64,000 bases of DNA. Source: Gnetum montanum. Lineage: Eukaryota > Streptophyta > Gnetopsida > Gnetales > Gnetaceae. The notes under the pieces are model-generated. The model searched no databases. It saw only the letters and a list, made by a program, of their open reading frames with translations, and was not told where the DNA came from. The translations under genes and the position numbers were made by a program. Of this stretch, positions 47,203-57,713 are shown piece by piece (within the stretch, counting starts at the first letter, position 1; each line of letters starts with the position of its first letter). The stretch is from positions 210,287 to 274,286 of the forward strand of contig MNCI01021413.1 in NCBI GenBank assembly GCA_015680685.1. Direction: 5' to 3'.

Positions 47203-50200
47203 CCCATGAACCTCTTGTCATGGAATGTCCAAGGCCTTACAGATAGGCTTCGACAAAAGTGTGTAGGAAACTTTCTTTGTAGTCTAAATATTATTTTTGA
47301 TTTCATTCTCCTTCAAGAAGTTAAGATTTCAATAGACTATTTATCTCTTTTAGCTCATTAGTTTCTCCCTCACTCATCAATTCTCACTACATCCCACATA
47401 AGTGGGAAAGGGGGAGCTGTCATTATCTTGTTAACTTACTAGAAAGATAAAACCATTCAAAGTGGTTTCAATTCTAGCCATATAGTTTTCCAGGCTACCT
47501 TCTCTTATTTGCATCATCCTTTCCTATTTGCTCAATTTATGCCCCTAATGACTCTACAAAATGTGCTCTTCTGTGGCAGGAACTAGCCAATTCTCTTCTC
47601 TTGGTACCTTGGATTTTTGGAGGATATTTTAATACGATATAACTCCCTCAAGATAAGTTGAGGGTGTTTTTTCAACTGTCAAATTCTAGGTATTAGACCT
47701 AGTCAGCCTTTAAGAAAAAGTTCTACCTCTTCGATGGGATGGATGCCTCTGCTAATGATCCCCTTTCACAAATTTACTTGGAGCAATCTTTGTCTTGGGC
47801 AAGCTCACGTCTACAAACGGTTAGATAATTTCTATTTCTCCACCCTTTCTTTCTAGCAAGCATTATTTGTTACTATAATTCATTAACATGCCACCTTATC
47901 ATACCATCTTTCCATCTCTATATCTATCCAGATTCATGGCAATAACCATAGACATAAATTCCATCTTTTCTGGCTACATAACAACTGCTTCTCTTCCCCT
48001 TTTGTCCAACTTCTTCTTTCAAACCTTTGGAATGTTGAACCTGAGCTCTTAGATTAGGTGGGTTGGATTCCATGGTGGCATCATGCTTTTGTAGAGTGTG
48101 GAACTTTGCTCGTTCTTATGGTAAGGTAGTGGTTGTTTGGGCTAAATAAGAGTACAACAACATTCACCTTACTATTAAACATCTAACTAATAGATTAGCT
48201 CAAGATCCTTTCAACACTCATGTTCATGAGGAGTTAGCTAGAGCCCAGTTAGCCTTCCAATAATGGAAAGTGTATAGGGCACAAAGTGCCTTAATTAAAA
48301 GTAGACTCACTTGGTTGAATATTCAAGATGAACATTGTAAGGAATTTTTCAAGTATCTAAATAGCTCTTCTCCTTCGCATTCTTTAGACAAAATCTTTAG
48401 TGATGGCACCACCATCACTGACCACAACAGTATCCTCTCATTTCTTAAGAAGCATTATGAAACCCTATTTGCTACTACCCCTATGGATATCTCATAGTTT
48501 GAGGTAGTTACCCTCAATTATCCTAGCCTTATTAATTCTACTATGTTACAAAGTTTAGAAGCTGATATTACCAAGGAGGAGCTTCAAGCGGCTTGTTCCA
48601 AGTTGAGTCATGGGAAGGCTCCTAGTTATGATGGTTTTCTCGTTGAATTTTTTCAAACTCATTGGGATCTAGTGGAAAATGATCTTCTCTAGGTTATTAG
48701 AGAGGCTATCCTTACTGGTTCCCTTGAGCCCAATTTAAATCAAAGGATTATTCGTCTCCTTCCTAAGTTTGGGGATCCTATTTGTATCTCTAACTAGCAT
48801 CCCATAACTCTTCTTAACGTGGTGTATAAAATTTGGGCCAAGTGCTTAGCCTTATGTCTGAAGAAAATTCAATAAATAGGATTTGTTCCTAGTAGATATA
48901 TTTTAAATAATGTGATTGCTACGTGGGAAGGTCTCAAGTGGGAGAAGATTGACTATCAAGATATTCTCCTAATGAAGCTTGACTATGTTAAGGCCTATGA
49001 CAACATAAAGTGGGACTTTATTCTACAAACCATGACTAAACTTTGTTTTGGTCCTAAGTTCTTACATATGGTGAAATGCTTATTCTTAGATGCTATTGTG
49101 AGAATAGCCACTACCTTTGGCATCACCTCTCCCTTGCCTATACATAGGTCAATGCAGCAAGGATGTCCTCTTGCCCCTTACCTATTCATCATCGCAACTA
49201 ACTTTTGCTGCCATTAGTTAAACTATGATATTCAAAATGAAGTTCTCACTAGGGTCTGCCTCTCTTCACCCCAACATCAGCTTCTTAACTTGCATTTCAT
49301 TGATGACTCCTTTTTTCTTGTTCAAAACACTACTGCTAATTTGCACTGGGTCTTATCTTGAGTGAAGTAATACTGCTCACTCTCAGGTTCCACTATTAAT
49401 TGAAACAAATCTTCTGTTTATAGCTTTACCAATAATTATAGTCATGTGACCACCTACAATTGGAAGCTTTTTCAAGATCAAGATATCATTAAGATTTTGG
49501 GAATTCTCTTTCATTTTAGAGGTTCTACCTTTGTTCTTTGGGAGCATGTTGTTTTTCAGATTCAAAAGAAACTTGAAAAATGGAAAACTAAACCTCTCAC
49601 TCTAGCTGGTAAGTATCTCATATGTAAGTCTATTTGTGCATCTACCCATGTGTTTTACTCTTCATGTTGGGCCTCCTCCTAAGCTATTTATTAGAAGCTT
49701 GAACGATTATTTCGTGACTTAATGTGGTCCTCTAGAGATTCTCAGAAAGACTTCCATCATGTCGCCTGGAATATTGTTACTCTTCCTAAGAATAAGGGTG
49801 GTTTAGGTCTTTTAAACTCTTTTAAGTAGGGGATTACCTTAGTTGCTAAGTGGTTGGTTTAGCATCTAGATGCCCTTAACATTACTGGGACTCTCCTCCA
49901 ATTAAGGCATCAACAAACATTTTCCAAAAATAAGCCCTTCTGGAAAGGAATCCACTTCATTAATTGGATTCTTTCCCCTCACACTATCATTATTCTTGGA
50001 TCTCATGTTTTCAAAAGCATTTGGAGGGCTTGGCAAATTCTACATTGTTATATAGATTGGACTAATGTTAAGATCAATCCTACTCATCTCTCTAAGTTGT
50101 GTCCTTGGTGGTTACCTTTGTTGCCCGTTCCCCTTGCCATTACGAACACTAAGGTTGCTACCTCTTGGTATCGGAAGGGAGTTATTTCTTTGAGTTGTCT

Positions 50201-50800
50201 TCAACTTACCAATTAATGGATTTCTGAGAATGAGTTTAATAATCTGTATGGGGTGTCTAAAGCAATGCACCATTGCTTGGCTTGGGTTTACACCTTCATT
50301 CACTACCATTTGTAGCTAGATGTTTTGGTGCAAAGCACTTTTCATGCCCTTCAATGGATTAATAGGTCGAAACTTCTACCTTACAAGCCGCATGTCCCCT
50401 TTCAACTTTTGCATGACTCAGCAAGTATCATTCAACGATGTAACAAGTTTTGGCACAAACAAGGGTTGAAACAATTCTGGATCCCCCTCTTCCAACATAT
50501 TTGGAAACTACCAACTCTCCCTAAAATTAAGTAGTTCCTCTAGTGTCTCCTTCACCAAGGTTTACCTATTGGCAAATGTTTCGAATATCTTGAGATTCAT
50601 AGTCCTACTTGCCCTCTTTGTGGTGGTAAAGAGGATTTTGTTCATGTGTTTTGGCATTGCCCCTTCACATAGCACATGTCGACATGGGCTTCCAAAGTTA
50701 TTCCATTGTGCAAGATATCTCAAGATGATGTTATATTTGGCTTTTTGGCCACCACTTTTGCTAATTTTTAATTTTTGTGAAAAGTTATTAGGCCTATTAT
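47203..50800 (+). pseudogene. ORF2 (endonuclease-RT-zinc ribbon) of LINE copy 2
   Basis: The endonuclease part nicks target DNA and the RT copies the LINE RNA from the nick (established for L1). Visible pieces: 47203-47900 endonuclease; 48270-48497 (LTWLNIQDEHCKEFFKYLNS, RT N-terminal region); 48912-49217 with motif A LDYVKAYDNIKWDF and motif B MQQGCPLAPYLF; motif C reads LHFIDDSFFLVQN near 49285-49325; 49446-49682 the thumb-like part; 50569-50700 the zinc ribbon. TAG/TAA stops are common. Confidence 0.85.
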
Positions 50801-51182
50801 TCTATATTATATTTGAAAGCGTAGATATAATGTTATCTTTCAAAGGATTGATTATTCCAATATATGTCATCTAACAATGATGAAGAAATCATTCATGTCC
50901 AACTCAAATCTCAAGTATCAAAGTTCAAAATGGATATTCATTAGTTGATTCATCTGTGCGCATTTTAGCAACCTTCTTTTACAAGAATCTTCGCATAGAA
51001 GCTTCCCTTCTTAAATTTGAGTGGAGTCACTATCTGTTTATTATCAAGCGCTATTTGCCTCATTCAAATTTCTACCATCTCTTGTATCAGGCCCATTGGT
51101 CTTAGTGGATGGTAGTTTTCCATTCTTTCGTGAACAGTTATTTATGGGGACGTTTCTCGAAGTTTCGTCCCCATTAATCTAA

Positions 51183-51370
51183 GTTTTCTATACTTTTTTG
51201 TCTCTGTGACTTAATAGAATTGCAAGTGCACACAAAAAAAAAAGAAAAAGAAAAAATAGAATACAAATCATTGAAAACTTTCTATATTTTTTTGTCTCTG
51301 TGACTTAATAGAATTGCAAGTGCACACAAAAAAAAAGAAAAAGAAAAAATAGAATACAAATCATTGAAAA
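51183..51370 (+). repeat. Tandem duplication of the LINE 3' tail (2 x 94 bp)
   Basis: Two nearly identical 94-bp units, each with CTCTGTGACTTAATAGAATT and an A-rich end. They differ by one or two bases and run length, so the duplication is younger than most of the decay in the LINE. Confidence 0.9.
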
Positions 51371-51574
51371 CAATTTTCTGTGTTAAAAAAAAAAAAAAAA
51401 CGTGTCAGTTGTTTGCCAAATCTTTTATTATGGTTTTAAAATAACAGGATCAGAGGAGTTAAAAAGAGATGGAAGGGGTTTTAGACTGCTTCCAGGTTGC
51501 ATTGTGTTTGCTTAAACCCTACACACCCCTCCTGCGTCGAATTATCGGAGTTGCAGTAGCAGTCGCACCCAGAC
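51371..51574 (+). promoter_or_regulatory. 5' flank of the host gene
   Basis: Between the LINE tail and the start codon. It holds an A17 run (51386-51402), then about 170 bp that turn GC-richer toward the ATG. No clear TATA box; TTTTAAAATAACA near 51433 is a weak candidate. The 5' UTR and core promoter must lie here or reach into the LINE. Confidence 0.5.
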
Positions 51575-54170
51575 ATGGCTGCCATGAACGCTATTCTCAA
51601 GACTTTAAGATCGGCGGCACCCGCGGTCTTCAGAAGCGTAGCCCAGCAACGGCAGCCAAGTCTGCATGCCCCGGCTCTGCTTTCTATTCTGCACAGTAGC
51701 CCCTTCACCACAGCAGCAGCCAACAAAGCCACAGCACTTGCAGGAGGAGGAGGAGCAGGATTCTGTCAATGGACTTCTTTTCTTCTTCTTCGACGAATGT
51801 CGTCTTCGGCTTCCGTCAGTGATATTTCCAAGTCCAACCCCGAGGAGAAGCTCCTGCGCGTTCTTGAGGCCGAGATCGAATGCGCCTTGGAAGATGCCAA
51901 CGACATCGAAGTAAGCCACGGCTTTAATTTCCTGTTATATAATTTTCGTTCGATGTTCAAATCCGTAGGGTTTTCATTTGTTCCTGATTTTTATGCTGTG
52001 AAATTTGACTCCGTATCAAAGCCCTAGGCTATTTCAGTGTCGTTTAGAGAATCACCGAAGCGTTGGAACACTAGCAGAGAATTATTGTGAGGCTGTATAT
52101 TTGCCACTAAAGTTTAACTTTTGCGCATAAGCTTGATTTCTTAGCAGAATGGCTCGAATTTGGGATTGAATGGTTAACTTTGTCTGTTCAGACTGAGCCG
52201 GAAGGAACGATTCTGTTTGACATTGAGGATACTCCGGGGACTAAGTCGGTGTTGTTGAGGAGGAAATACGGGAACGAGGAAATTACGGTGGAAGTGTTTC
52301 CCCTGGATATCGGTGGCGCCGAAGAAGAAGACAATGACGATGGAAACGAGGCCCAGCAGAATTTTACTGTCACCATTAGCAAAGGGGACGGCCCATGTTT
52401 GGAGTTCAATTGCTCTGCACATCCGGATGAAGTACTGATTGACACCATTGCTATGAAACCTTCTGCAACTGTCGACAATGACGCCATTGCGTATCAAGGC
52501 CCTGATTTCCTGTAAGTATCTGTTCTATTGTATGCAAAATGATTTTTCCTTGAGGTCGTTTGGAAGTCCGTTATAAAGTCCTGAAATTTTTTATGCTTGC
52601 CTATTTTTCCAAGGCTCAGAACATGTGTTGAGCTTCTAAAGGATAATTTAGTATTGGTTATCAATATTAGAAGAGGCTCTTGAGCAGTTTTCTCTCAGTC
52701 AAGATGTTTTTTAATAGAAACTGGAAATTGAAAAGTATATTACATCCGAAGACGCTGAAGATCTATTGGGCAGATGAAACATACGTGGAATACTGGTCAA
52801 AAATTTCATTCACAAAGTTACTTGGTAAATTGGGACAAGTATGAAACAAATTAATAATAAGACCAAGGACAGTACTGTTCCGTTTGCCTAGGATATGTTC
52901 AGTTTTGGGACACTAGAAATAAGTGCCGTTCATCTTCAATCACATTTTGATTACATAGATGACAGTTCCTATCATTTTGAGTAATATTAATAATAAGACG
53001 GTATGGAATTGCAACAGTTATTTAGGCTACTTTTGCAGTGATGCTTTCTCTGGATACTGTTTAAGTAAAATTGATTTTTTCCTTTATTTTAACTGAGCAT
53101 ATCTGCAACATTTTTTTAGTGCCTTGTGCTTGATAGGTTGATAGAGCTGTTTGGAAGTGCGAAAAAATTGATTATCTATATTCCATTTTTGGAGCTATTA
53201 AAATCCCTGGTAATACCAATCTAATGGGTAGCCCGTAGTACCAAATTGGAGAATTTAGTAATGGCTGAATTAGCTACAGTATGGGTAGATGCTACAGACT
53301 GACAGCCTCTACATCCAAAGGCAACAACCTTGTTTCTAAGAGTAAACTGGCATGAGGAGTTTATCTTCTAATAGATACTTCCATTGAATGTCTTCCAACC
53401 TATGCCACTGTTTAATTATTAACTCAGGATTTTAAACCGCACAAGTTTTTAGAAAAGTTCATTCCAAATATCTCTTCATGCCACAATTGGTTATTGTTTG
53501 CACCTCTTTTTAAAAAAATGAAGACCATTCATTCCAGCATTGATCGTCTGGTTGATACACAGATCACACTTGTGATTGCTTAAGTACTCTAAGCTTAGAT
53601 ATTTATAATTTCGAACTATATCAACTACCTTGTCCTCTGTCTTGAATGAGTAATGAATCTTCTGATTCCCACGTATCATAATCTTAGTTTTATCGACCTT
53701 CACTTTCATTCTAGAGTGCTGGCGGAATTTATGCAGGACAAAAAAAACCATAGGTTACAATCCTTCACTAGACTTAGATACTAAGGCAATATCGATGGCA
53801 TTGCATGGTGCTTCATTTTCCACCGCTTTTGATTGTTGTTCCCTTTTTGCATATTATTTAAAGATTTTCACCATTGTTGTATCTATGTTCTGCTTTGATG
53901 ATTGGACAACGCATTTGTTGTGTCCCTTAAAATTTATGTTGATAGAATTCTGGTTCGTTTGACTGGATTTTGGAAAGGCTTTATAATGACTCTGCATTTT
54001 GGTTTTGTAGGGATTTGGACGAGAATTTGCAGAAGAGCTTCCATAAATACCTTGACGTTCGGGGCATTAATGGTAGCTTGGCAAGCTATATGTCCGAGTA
54101 TATGATCCTTAAGGATAACAAAGAGTATACCAGATGGCTGAATACTGTCAAGGATTTCGTTAGGGGTTAG
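51575..54170 (+). CDS. Mitochondrial-matrix p32/MAM33-family protein, three exons, 271 aa
   Basis: Exons 51575-51910, 52192-52511 and 54011-54170, all with GT-AG introns (281 and 1499 bp); the joined frame is 816 bp ending in TAG. Residues 1 to about 80 are rich in Ala, Ser, Arg and lack acidic residues: a mitochondrial transit peptide (MAAMNAILKTLRSAAPAVFR). The conserved domain starts EEKLLRVLEAEIECALED; exon 2 gives TEPEGTILFDIEDTPG and an acidic loop EEEDNDDGNE (about 156-165); the C-terminus is DLDENLQKSFHKYLDVRGIN...YTRWLNTVKDFV, the family hallmark across the exon 2-3 junction. Family proteins form trimeric, acidic doughnuts in the mitochondrial matrix; reported roles include assembly of respiratory and ribosomal parts. 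Codon use and GC content differ from the flanks. It is the only apparently intact gene seen. Confidence 0.93.
52840..53850 (-). mobile_element. Relic of a second, animal-like LINE, antisense in intron 2
   Basis: The minus-strand frame 53751-53491 reads KVKVDKTKIMIRGNQKIHY then VVDIVRNYKYLSLEYLSNHK and MNGLHFFKKRCKQ; just upstream (53820-53760) is NAIDIALVSKSSEGL, where an RT motif C (ADD) is expected. Further downstream (about 53010-52900) is CHLCNQNVIEDERHLFLVS, the C-terminal Cys/His motif. This order and wording match non-LTR elements of the RTE/jockey-like kind that I know mainly from animals, not the plant L1 copies in this window. All frames are broken. Confidence 0.75.
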
Positions 54171-55018
54171 CTCACTTGAATGGCCTACTATTCTTTGTTG
54201 TGATGCGGAATGTGAAATCTGTTTCAGTTATTACAAATTTTGCAATCATGTTTTGTCATAGTATCAAATGAAATTTTGTACGAAATAGATGAATTGAATT
54301 GCCGAGATTTCTTTATCCAGTTTGTTATTTTGAAATGTTACACCCTTTAATGAGAACCATTATTTTTGAATGGTATTATTCCTTGTTTTCTAAAGCCTAC
54401 TATTACGCTGATATTGTGCAGCGTGTTAATTGGACAGTCAAATCATAAATCTGGCAATGTTTTTTTGCCTGCACAACGGGAGAGTGCATGATAGTTTTAA
54501 GTTTTCGCAATTTAATAAAAGTAAATATTCAATTTCTTGACAGTTTTCGGTGGTTGATTACGTCGACGAAGCGTTTTTTTGTTTTCAAATATCTCAATGA
54601 AATAGTTTTACAAATCTCTATGTTGCGTAATGTCTCAAACTTAAAATGAAGGTAACGGTTAAAAATTGCTCCCCATGTAAATTTAATCTTGAAAACAGTC
54701 AAGTGACTCAATATGAGTCACTTGGGACGGATCTTTTCAATCTCTGCGGGTGCTTGCTGGTAGGCAGGGGTGAAACACATTAAATAATACATGTTTAAAT
54801 AATACAAAAAATATTTTGTGTGAACCAACCTGCATGGAACAGTGGTATGCAATTGCAATAATAAGTGCAATGTTGAGTGTTTGATTTCTTAATTTTACAA
54901 ATTTTATATTTGTTATCATATATGCTTAGAATTTTTTCAGGCTCGAGCACTTTGTATAGGTGTATATGTATGCCATGCATACCTGATTTGTTATGCATGC
55001 GCCACATAACAGATGTGG

Positions 55019-55066
55019 ATCTTGCTAGGAGCATTTTCAGACCTTGCTAGGAGCATTTTCAGACCA
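55019..55066 (+). repeat. 24-bp tandem duplication
   Basis: CCTTGCTAGGAGCATTTTCA-type unit occurs twice in a row without change in the core. Confidence 0.9.
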
Positions 55067-55133
55067 CAAAATTTATTATTTTCAACAAAGTCGAAAAACA
55101 GTTTCAACAGAGAGTTCAGCATGAACAGTGGCT

Positions 55134-55262
55134 AGTAAACTCATATATATGAGCTATTGGATGAACTCTGAATTTTGGTACGTATAAACTCATATATATG
55201 AGCTATTGGATAAACTCTGAATTTTGGTACGTACAAGTTCATTTATTTGATGAACTCTGAAT
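55134..55262 (+). repeat. Tandem repeat, about 57-bp unit, 2.5 copies
   Basis: Units begin AAACTCATATATATGAGCTA and contain GAACTCTGAATTTTGGTACG. The third copy is partial and diverged. CTCATATATATGAG is a palindrome. Confidence 0.85.
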
Positions 55263-55292
55263 GTTTGTACAGTGAACTTATCATCATTAGTA

Positions 55293-55346
55293 GCTGATAG
55301 CATGTGAACTCTTCATTCGTAGCTGATAGCATGTGAACTCTCCATG
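55293..55346 (+). repeat. Tandem duplication, about 27-bp unit
   Basis: GTAGCTGATAGCATGTGAAC occurs twice (near 55293 and 55319), each followed by TCT. Confidence 0.9.
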
Positions 55347-56653
55347 TTCAGGGGGGCATGATATAGTACTTCACAAAAATAATTCTGTAGACTATAAGAC
55401 ATTACGTCGATATCAGTTAGCAATGGTTGTGCTGTTCATGGTAATGCACGGCTATACTGCTTCACAGTAGTAGTTTTGTTTACTTACTATATGGTTCGCA
55501 ATGGGAGTTCTGTTCATATAATACACCGCTATACTAGAAAAAGTTTGGTTGACTATAATACACCGTTACAGTAGTGGTAACAATAGTTCAGATAACATCG
55601 AATTAAGCTAGCTAGCTTGCCGTTTCATGTTGTAGTTTATGACTCTCTGCTTCTGGAAATTGAGCAAACATATATGTTTCGATTTTCGTATATATTGCTG
55701 TAAATGATAAGCTGCAATAGTGTTGCCTCTTTTTAAAATGGGAGATTTTAATTTTTACCCTTATTTTAAGGACCCAGAAAAATTCACACATTGACCGGAA
55801 ACAAGACTTCTAAAAAGTTACGGAAAGGTTCCTTCGAAACAGGACCTTCAAACATAACCCCACATTAAAAAACACGTGAATCTAACCCCCTCATGATTGC
55901 TCCTAACAAGAACCAGTGTATGCGGGTACACGAACTAACTTGAAAAAAGAGGTACCAGTAAACAAACACTCGTAAGAAATAAAGGATGAACTTGTGAGAA
56001 ACAGCCACCAGCCAAACAAACACTTACCAGCAATAAAGGGCGCCGTCTTCAGCCAAACCCATCACAAGCTTTATCTGAAAATATTGGCCAAAAGCAATTG
56101 CTTTACTGTTTCATTTTACCTGAGAAATACCCGCCAAAAGCAATTCCTTTACTAAACCTTTAAAAAATAATTCATTGGTCAAATTACTAAAAATAATTCA
56201 TACAAAGTTGTTGTCCTTCAAAACAGTGTCCTTGAACATGGCTTACAAATAGATGAATCAGCGAAAATAATTCGTACAAAGTTGTTAATCGTTTTTAAAA
56301 ATATTTATAAGTGGTATTAATTAAGCATGTGTATGGATTACGCATTGAATTGTAGAAGTTTGTTTTATGTATTTTATAATGACATTCATCACACAACATT
56401 CCATAAAGATGATTAACGTGTTAACGATGCTATGTGTCACCCATTAGTTTCTCCTTTAACCTACAATTAAATTGCCAGGGGAGGGTGGGCACGGTGCCTG
56501 ACCCACAGATACGGAGGCAGCGCTTGCGGTGTGTCAACTTGTGCTCAGGAACTTTCTTTCTTTATTGCTTTCTTCCTTCCTTCAAAGTAAGTAACCAAAA
56601 ATCACAAAATTCTCCACATAATGACGATCCGGTAGCAGTTACTTAATCTCGAT

Positions 56654-56720
56654 TTAGAGATGACTTATATCAACCGCTATAAAAAGTTAGATTTAGAGAT
56701 GACTTATATCAAGGACTAGA
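56654..56720 (+). repeat. Tandem duplication, 38-bp spacing
   Basis: GATTTAGAGATGACTTATAT + CAA occurs twice (from about 56650 and 56688). Confidence 0.9.
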
Positions 56721-56844
56721 AAAAGATAAAAATAAAAATGGCCTGAGGGGTTTGGCCGACAGCGTTTTTTTTTTACTTATTACTAATCTGATGAAATCCA
56801 AGTTGGGTTAGGGGTTTTGCACATATTAATATCAATATAACATA

Positions 56845-57215
56845 ATAGTTTTTTTTAGTGCCTATCAAAATTCTTACCAAAGATAGTCGAATCAAGAGGC
56901 TTGACATGAACAATATCCCTAGATTTGAGGGGGAATATAACTCAGATCCTCAAATGCATTTACAAGCCTTTCACGATGCCTGTGCCTTACAAAATATTGG
57001 AAATGATTGGCAAAAACTCAAGTTATTCCCTCAAACACTCATTAAGAAAGTAGAAAGCTGATATTGGTCTTTGGAACTAGAATTAAGCTATTGTTGGAGT
57101 ACAATGCTAGAACTATTTAATGATGAGTATCAGACATACTCTAGAGTGTCAAACCTACGAAGGCAACTCCAAGTCTAGAAACAAGGAACACATGAACCCT
57201 TGGATGCTGCCATGG
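56845..57215 (+). pseudogene. Gag fragment of an E/element-2-type retrotransposon
   Basis: The frame 56858-57061 reads DSRIKRLDMNNIPRFEGEYN then HLQAFHDACALQNIGNDWQK and, after a stop, LELFNDEYQTYSRVSNLRRQ to HEPLDAAMV. This is the Gag domain most like those of elements 2 and E. It ends exactly at the TGATGAACC start of a D-like LTR, which inserted into it. No LTR or other part is seen on the left. Confidence 0.9.
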
Positions 57216-57244
57216 TGATGAACCATGATTTGTCAAGCTCTAAT
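57216..57244 (+). repeat. D-like LTR, left piece
   Basis: TGATGAACCATGATTTGTCA matches the reverse complement of the right end of the solo LTR (41905 leftward). The LTR is broken by element K; its other piece is 63559-63782. About 170 bp of the LTR are missing at the break. Confidence 0.75.
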
Positions 57245-57701
57245 ATCATAGCTTCTTAACATATATGGCAACGCACCTCACGGAGGGTAACGAACTCCAA
57301 CACGAGGACCATGCAAACAAGCACACACACACAACCTTGTACACAACATCAGTGGGAGGGGAAACGATGCACCTACAAGGGAAGGTGCCTCACCCCCAAA
57401 TCCCTCACGATCTGGTACAAGGTGTGGCCTAGCACCACAGCAAAACTGTCCAGTCTTGGCTGCCTACATATCTACGACCACCTTAGAATCCAGGCCATGT
57501 AGTTTTCCACGATGAAGGGGGAATGAAGAGGACTTAGAAGAGAGTTGCAACATGAGGGTGTCCTGTTGCTAGCTTGGTACCGCCAAGCCGGGGTGGGTTT
57601 TTTAACACTTGAGAGTCACCCAAGGGTTCCTCAAAGTGTTCCATGGCCCCTGAACCATGGGGAGAGCCCAAGAGAACCACCACTCTAGGACATCTCTCAC
57701 A
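57245..57701 (-). repeat. 3' LTR of element K, truncated
   Basis: 457 bp ending CTCTCACA. It lacks the last 127 bp (U5 end) present in the other LTR (62975-63101). Confidence 0.88.
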
Positions 57702-57713
57702 ATCCTCCCCCGC
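57702..57713 (-). other. Purine tract of element K
   Basis: The minus strand reads GCGGGGGAGGAT directly before the LTR start TGTGAGAG. It sets the element orientation. Confidence 0.75.

Larger units (their letters stand above)
47140..51371 (+). mobile_element. LINE copy 2: L1-type LINE, most complete copy
   Basis: Plus-strand non-LTR element. In order: APE endonuclease (from about 47203, LLSWNVQGLTDRLRQKC, then FILLQEVKIS), RT (about 48270-49700) and a C-terminal zinc ribbon (CPLCGGKEDFVHVFWHCP near 50610-50670), then a 3' untranslated part with an A-rich tail. The 5' end is not clear. Stops and shifts break the ORF. The 3' end is tandemly duplicated (51183-51370) and lies about 200 bp before the host gene start codon. 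Confidence 0.88.
54171..56844. other. Downstream intergenic stretch without a gene
   Basis: The 3' UTR of the host gene must begin here; no clear poly(A) signal is picked. The rest is AT-rich. It has small tandem duplications (listed separately) and a short GC-richer pocket (56470-56540) ending in a GTAAGTAACC at 56587, donor-like, but with no partner exon seen. Confidence 0.6.

Noticed and set aside
51228-51402. Simple repeats and A runs as a microsatellite locus
   Set aside because: They are explained by the duplicated LINE tail with its A-rich ends.
52512-54010. An extra exon within intron 2 of the p32/MAM33-family gene
   Set aside because: Exons 2 and 3 join in frame across the conserved GPDFL-DLDENLQK region, which is contiguous in the family, so no exon is missing. 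The intron instead holds a LINE relic.
56434-56646. Possible upstream exon with a GTAAGT-like donor
   Set aside because: The GC pocket and donor are suggestive, but no partner exon or protein family is seen.
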